From Burkholderiaceae bacterium (GTDB lineage Bacteria; Pseudomonadota; Gammaproteobacteria; Burkholderiales; Burkholderiaceae_C), in contig JALRAA010000083.1 of assembly GCA_023262645.1 (NCBI GenBank), positions 1 to 6,488 of the forward strand: a DNA stretch of 6,488 nt. The letters are read 5' to 3'. This document shows, piece after piece, positions 6,041 to 6,488 of this stretch. The notes below the pieces were generated by a model. The model did not search any database, was not told where the DNA came from, and worked only from the letters and a program-made list of their open reading frames with translations. Numbering within the stretch: position 1 is the first letter of the stretch; each line of letters begins with the position of its first letter. The position numbers were made by a program, and so were the translations under genes.

Positions 6041-6488
6041 GCCCAGCTTGCAACCCGCGCCAGAATCAGCCAACGCTTTGACAGCAACGCCTTGCACCAC
6101 GTTTTCTTTGCCTTTGACCACTCTCACATACATGTCTTGTACCGGGTTGTGTGCTTTGCTCATGGTCCATTTGCCGCGAGGGCTGTCGATCACGGCGTTT
6201 TCCATGGCTGCGTACAACGCTTTTTTGTTGGACAAATCACCGTTGACCGCAGCTGCACCTTGAATGAGTAGCTGACCCGCGTCGTAGCCTTGGACGGCGT
6301 AAACATCAGGTTGCATTTTGAAGGCTTTGGCATATGCCAAGCGAAACGCGTCGTTGCGTTTGGTCGCCAGTGAAGTGCTGTAGTGCAGCGTGGTGATGAT
6401 GCCTTGTGCCGACGGAGCCAATTCATCATCAAGCAAGCCCTCGGTTAAAAAGCCAGAACCATACAACGGTATTTTTCCTGCGAGCCCC
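6038..6488 (-). CDS. Periplasmic substrate-binding protein of the HAAT-type ABC importer, C-terminal part (5' end outside window)
   Basis: The frame is open from the window edge to TGA 6040-6038, giving 149 residues. The first are GLAGKIPLYGSGFLTEG; the codon at 6466 is an internal leucine (TTG), not a start. The pattern GKIPLYGSGFLTEG, then the YAKAFKMQPDVYAVQGYDAGQLL stretch, then AVIDSPRGKWTMSKAHNPVQDMYVRVV and a GCKLG terminus, is that of the C-terminal lobe of Peripla_BP_6 (Leu/Ile/Val-type) binding proteins. These are usually about 380-400 residues, so the signal peptide, N-terminal lobe and most ligand-contacting residues are missing. As the first visible gene before livHMGF it would deliver the ligand to the permeases. 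An aromatic acid such as 4-hydroxybenzoate is a fair guess from the downstream pobA, but an amino acid ligand cannot be excluded. Confidence 0.9.
   Translation of the reverse strand, partial: GLAGKIPLYGSGFLTEGLLDDELAPSAQGIITTLHYSTSLATKRNDAFRLAYAKAFKMQPDVYAVQGYDAGQLLIQGAAAVNGDLSNKKALYAAMENAVIDSPRGKWTMSKAHNPVQDMYVRVVKGKENVVQGVAVKALADSGAGCKLG

Noticed and set aside
6038..6053. TTG at 6053 as the livH start
   Set aside because: The ATG at 6038 forms a TGATG junction with the preceding stop and gives the normal family N-terminus; the extra five residues overlap the binding protein's coding end.

Overview
The window reads as a piece of a betaproteobacterial chromosome, most likely Burkholderiales and perhaps Comamonadaceae. 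This is judged from protein style, moderate GC content (by eye) and gene content, not from a database search. It is fully packed with genes: there is no gene-free stretch longer than 23 bases, and no tRNA, rRNA, CRISPR array, insertion sequence or phage gene was seen.

Layout: bases 1-569 (+) hold the C-terminal end of a YgiQ-family radical SAM protein. Everything else is one minus-strand gene cluster running from the right edge to base 574. In transcription order it encodes: the C-terminal part of a periplasmic substrate-binding protein (6488-6038), permeases LivH (6038-5175) and LivM (5178-4192), ATPases LivG (4199-3436, interrupted by a one-base frameshift) and LivF (3439-2726), 4-hydroxybenzoate 3-monooxygenase PobA (2723-1527), and a short class III (CaiB/BaiF/racemase-like) CoA-transferase family protein (1503-574). 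Gene junctions overlap by 1, 4, 8 and 4 bases, followed by gaps of 2 and 23 bases, so this is almost certainly one operon. Its promoter and first gene start lie beyond the right edge. The operon converges on ygiQ with only 4 bases between the stop codons, and an imperfect inverted repeat covers both stops.

Working together (inference): a branched-chain-amino-acid-type (HAAT) ABC importer fused in one operon with PobA suggests a transporter for 4-hydroxybenzoate or a related aromatic acid. The imported substrate would then be hydroxylated to protocatechuate in the cytoplasm. The role of the CoA-transferase-like protein is open.

The most notable anomaly is the livG frameshift. One C appears to be missing in a C-run directly after the Walker B glutamate, which disconnects the D-loop and the H-loop histidine. 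It may be a sequencing or assembly error or a true inactivating mutation; nothing here supports programmed frameshifting. I see no evidence for a wholly novel system; the window is mostly a recognisable catabolic and transport operon with a few points worth checking.
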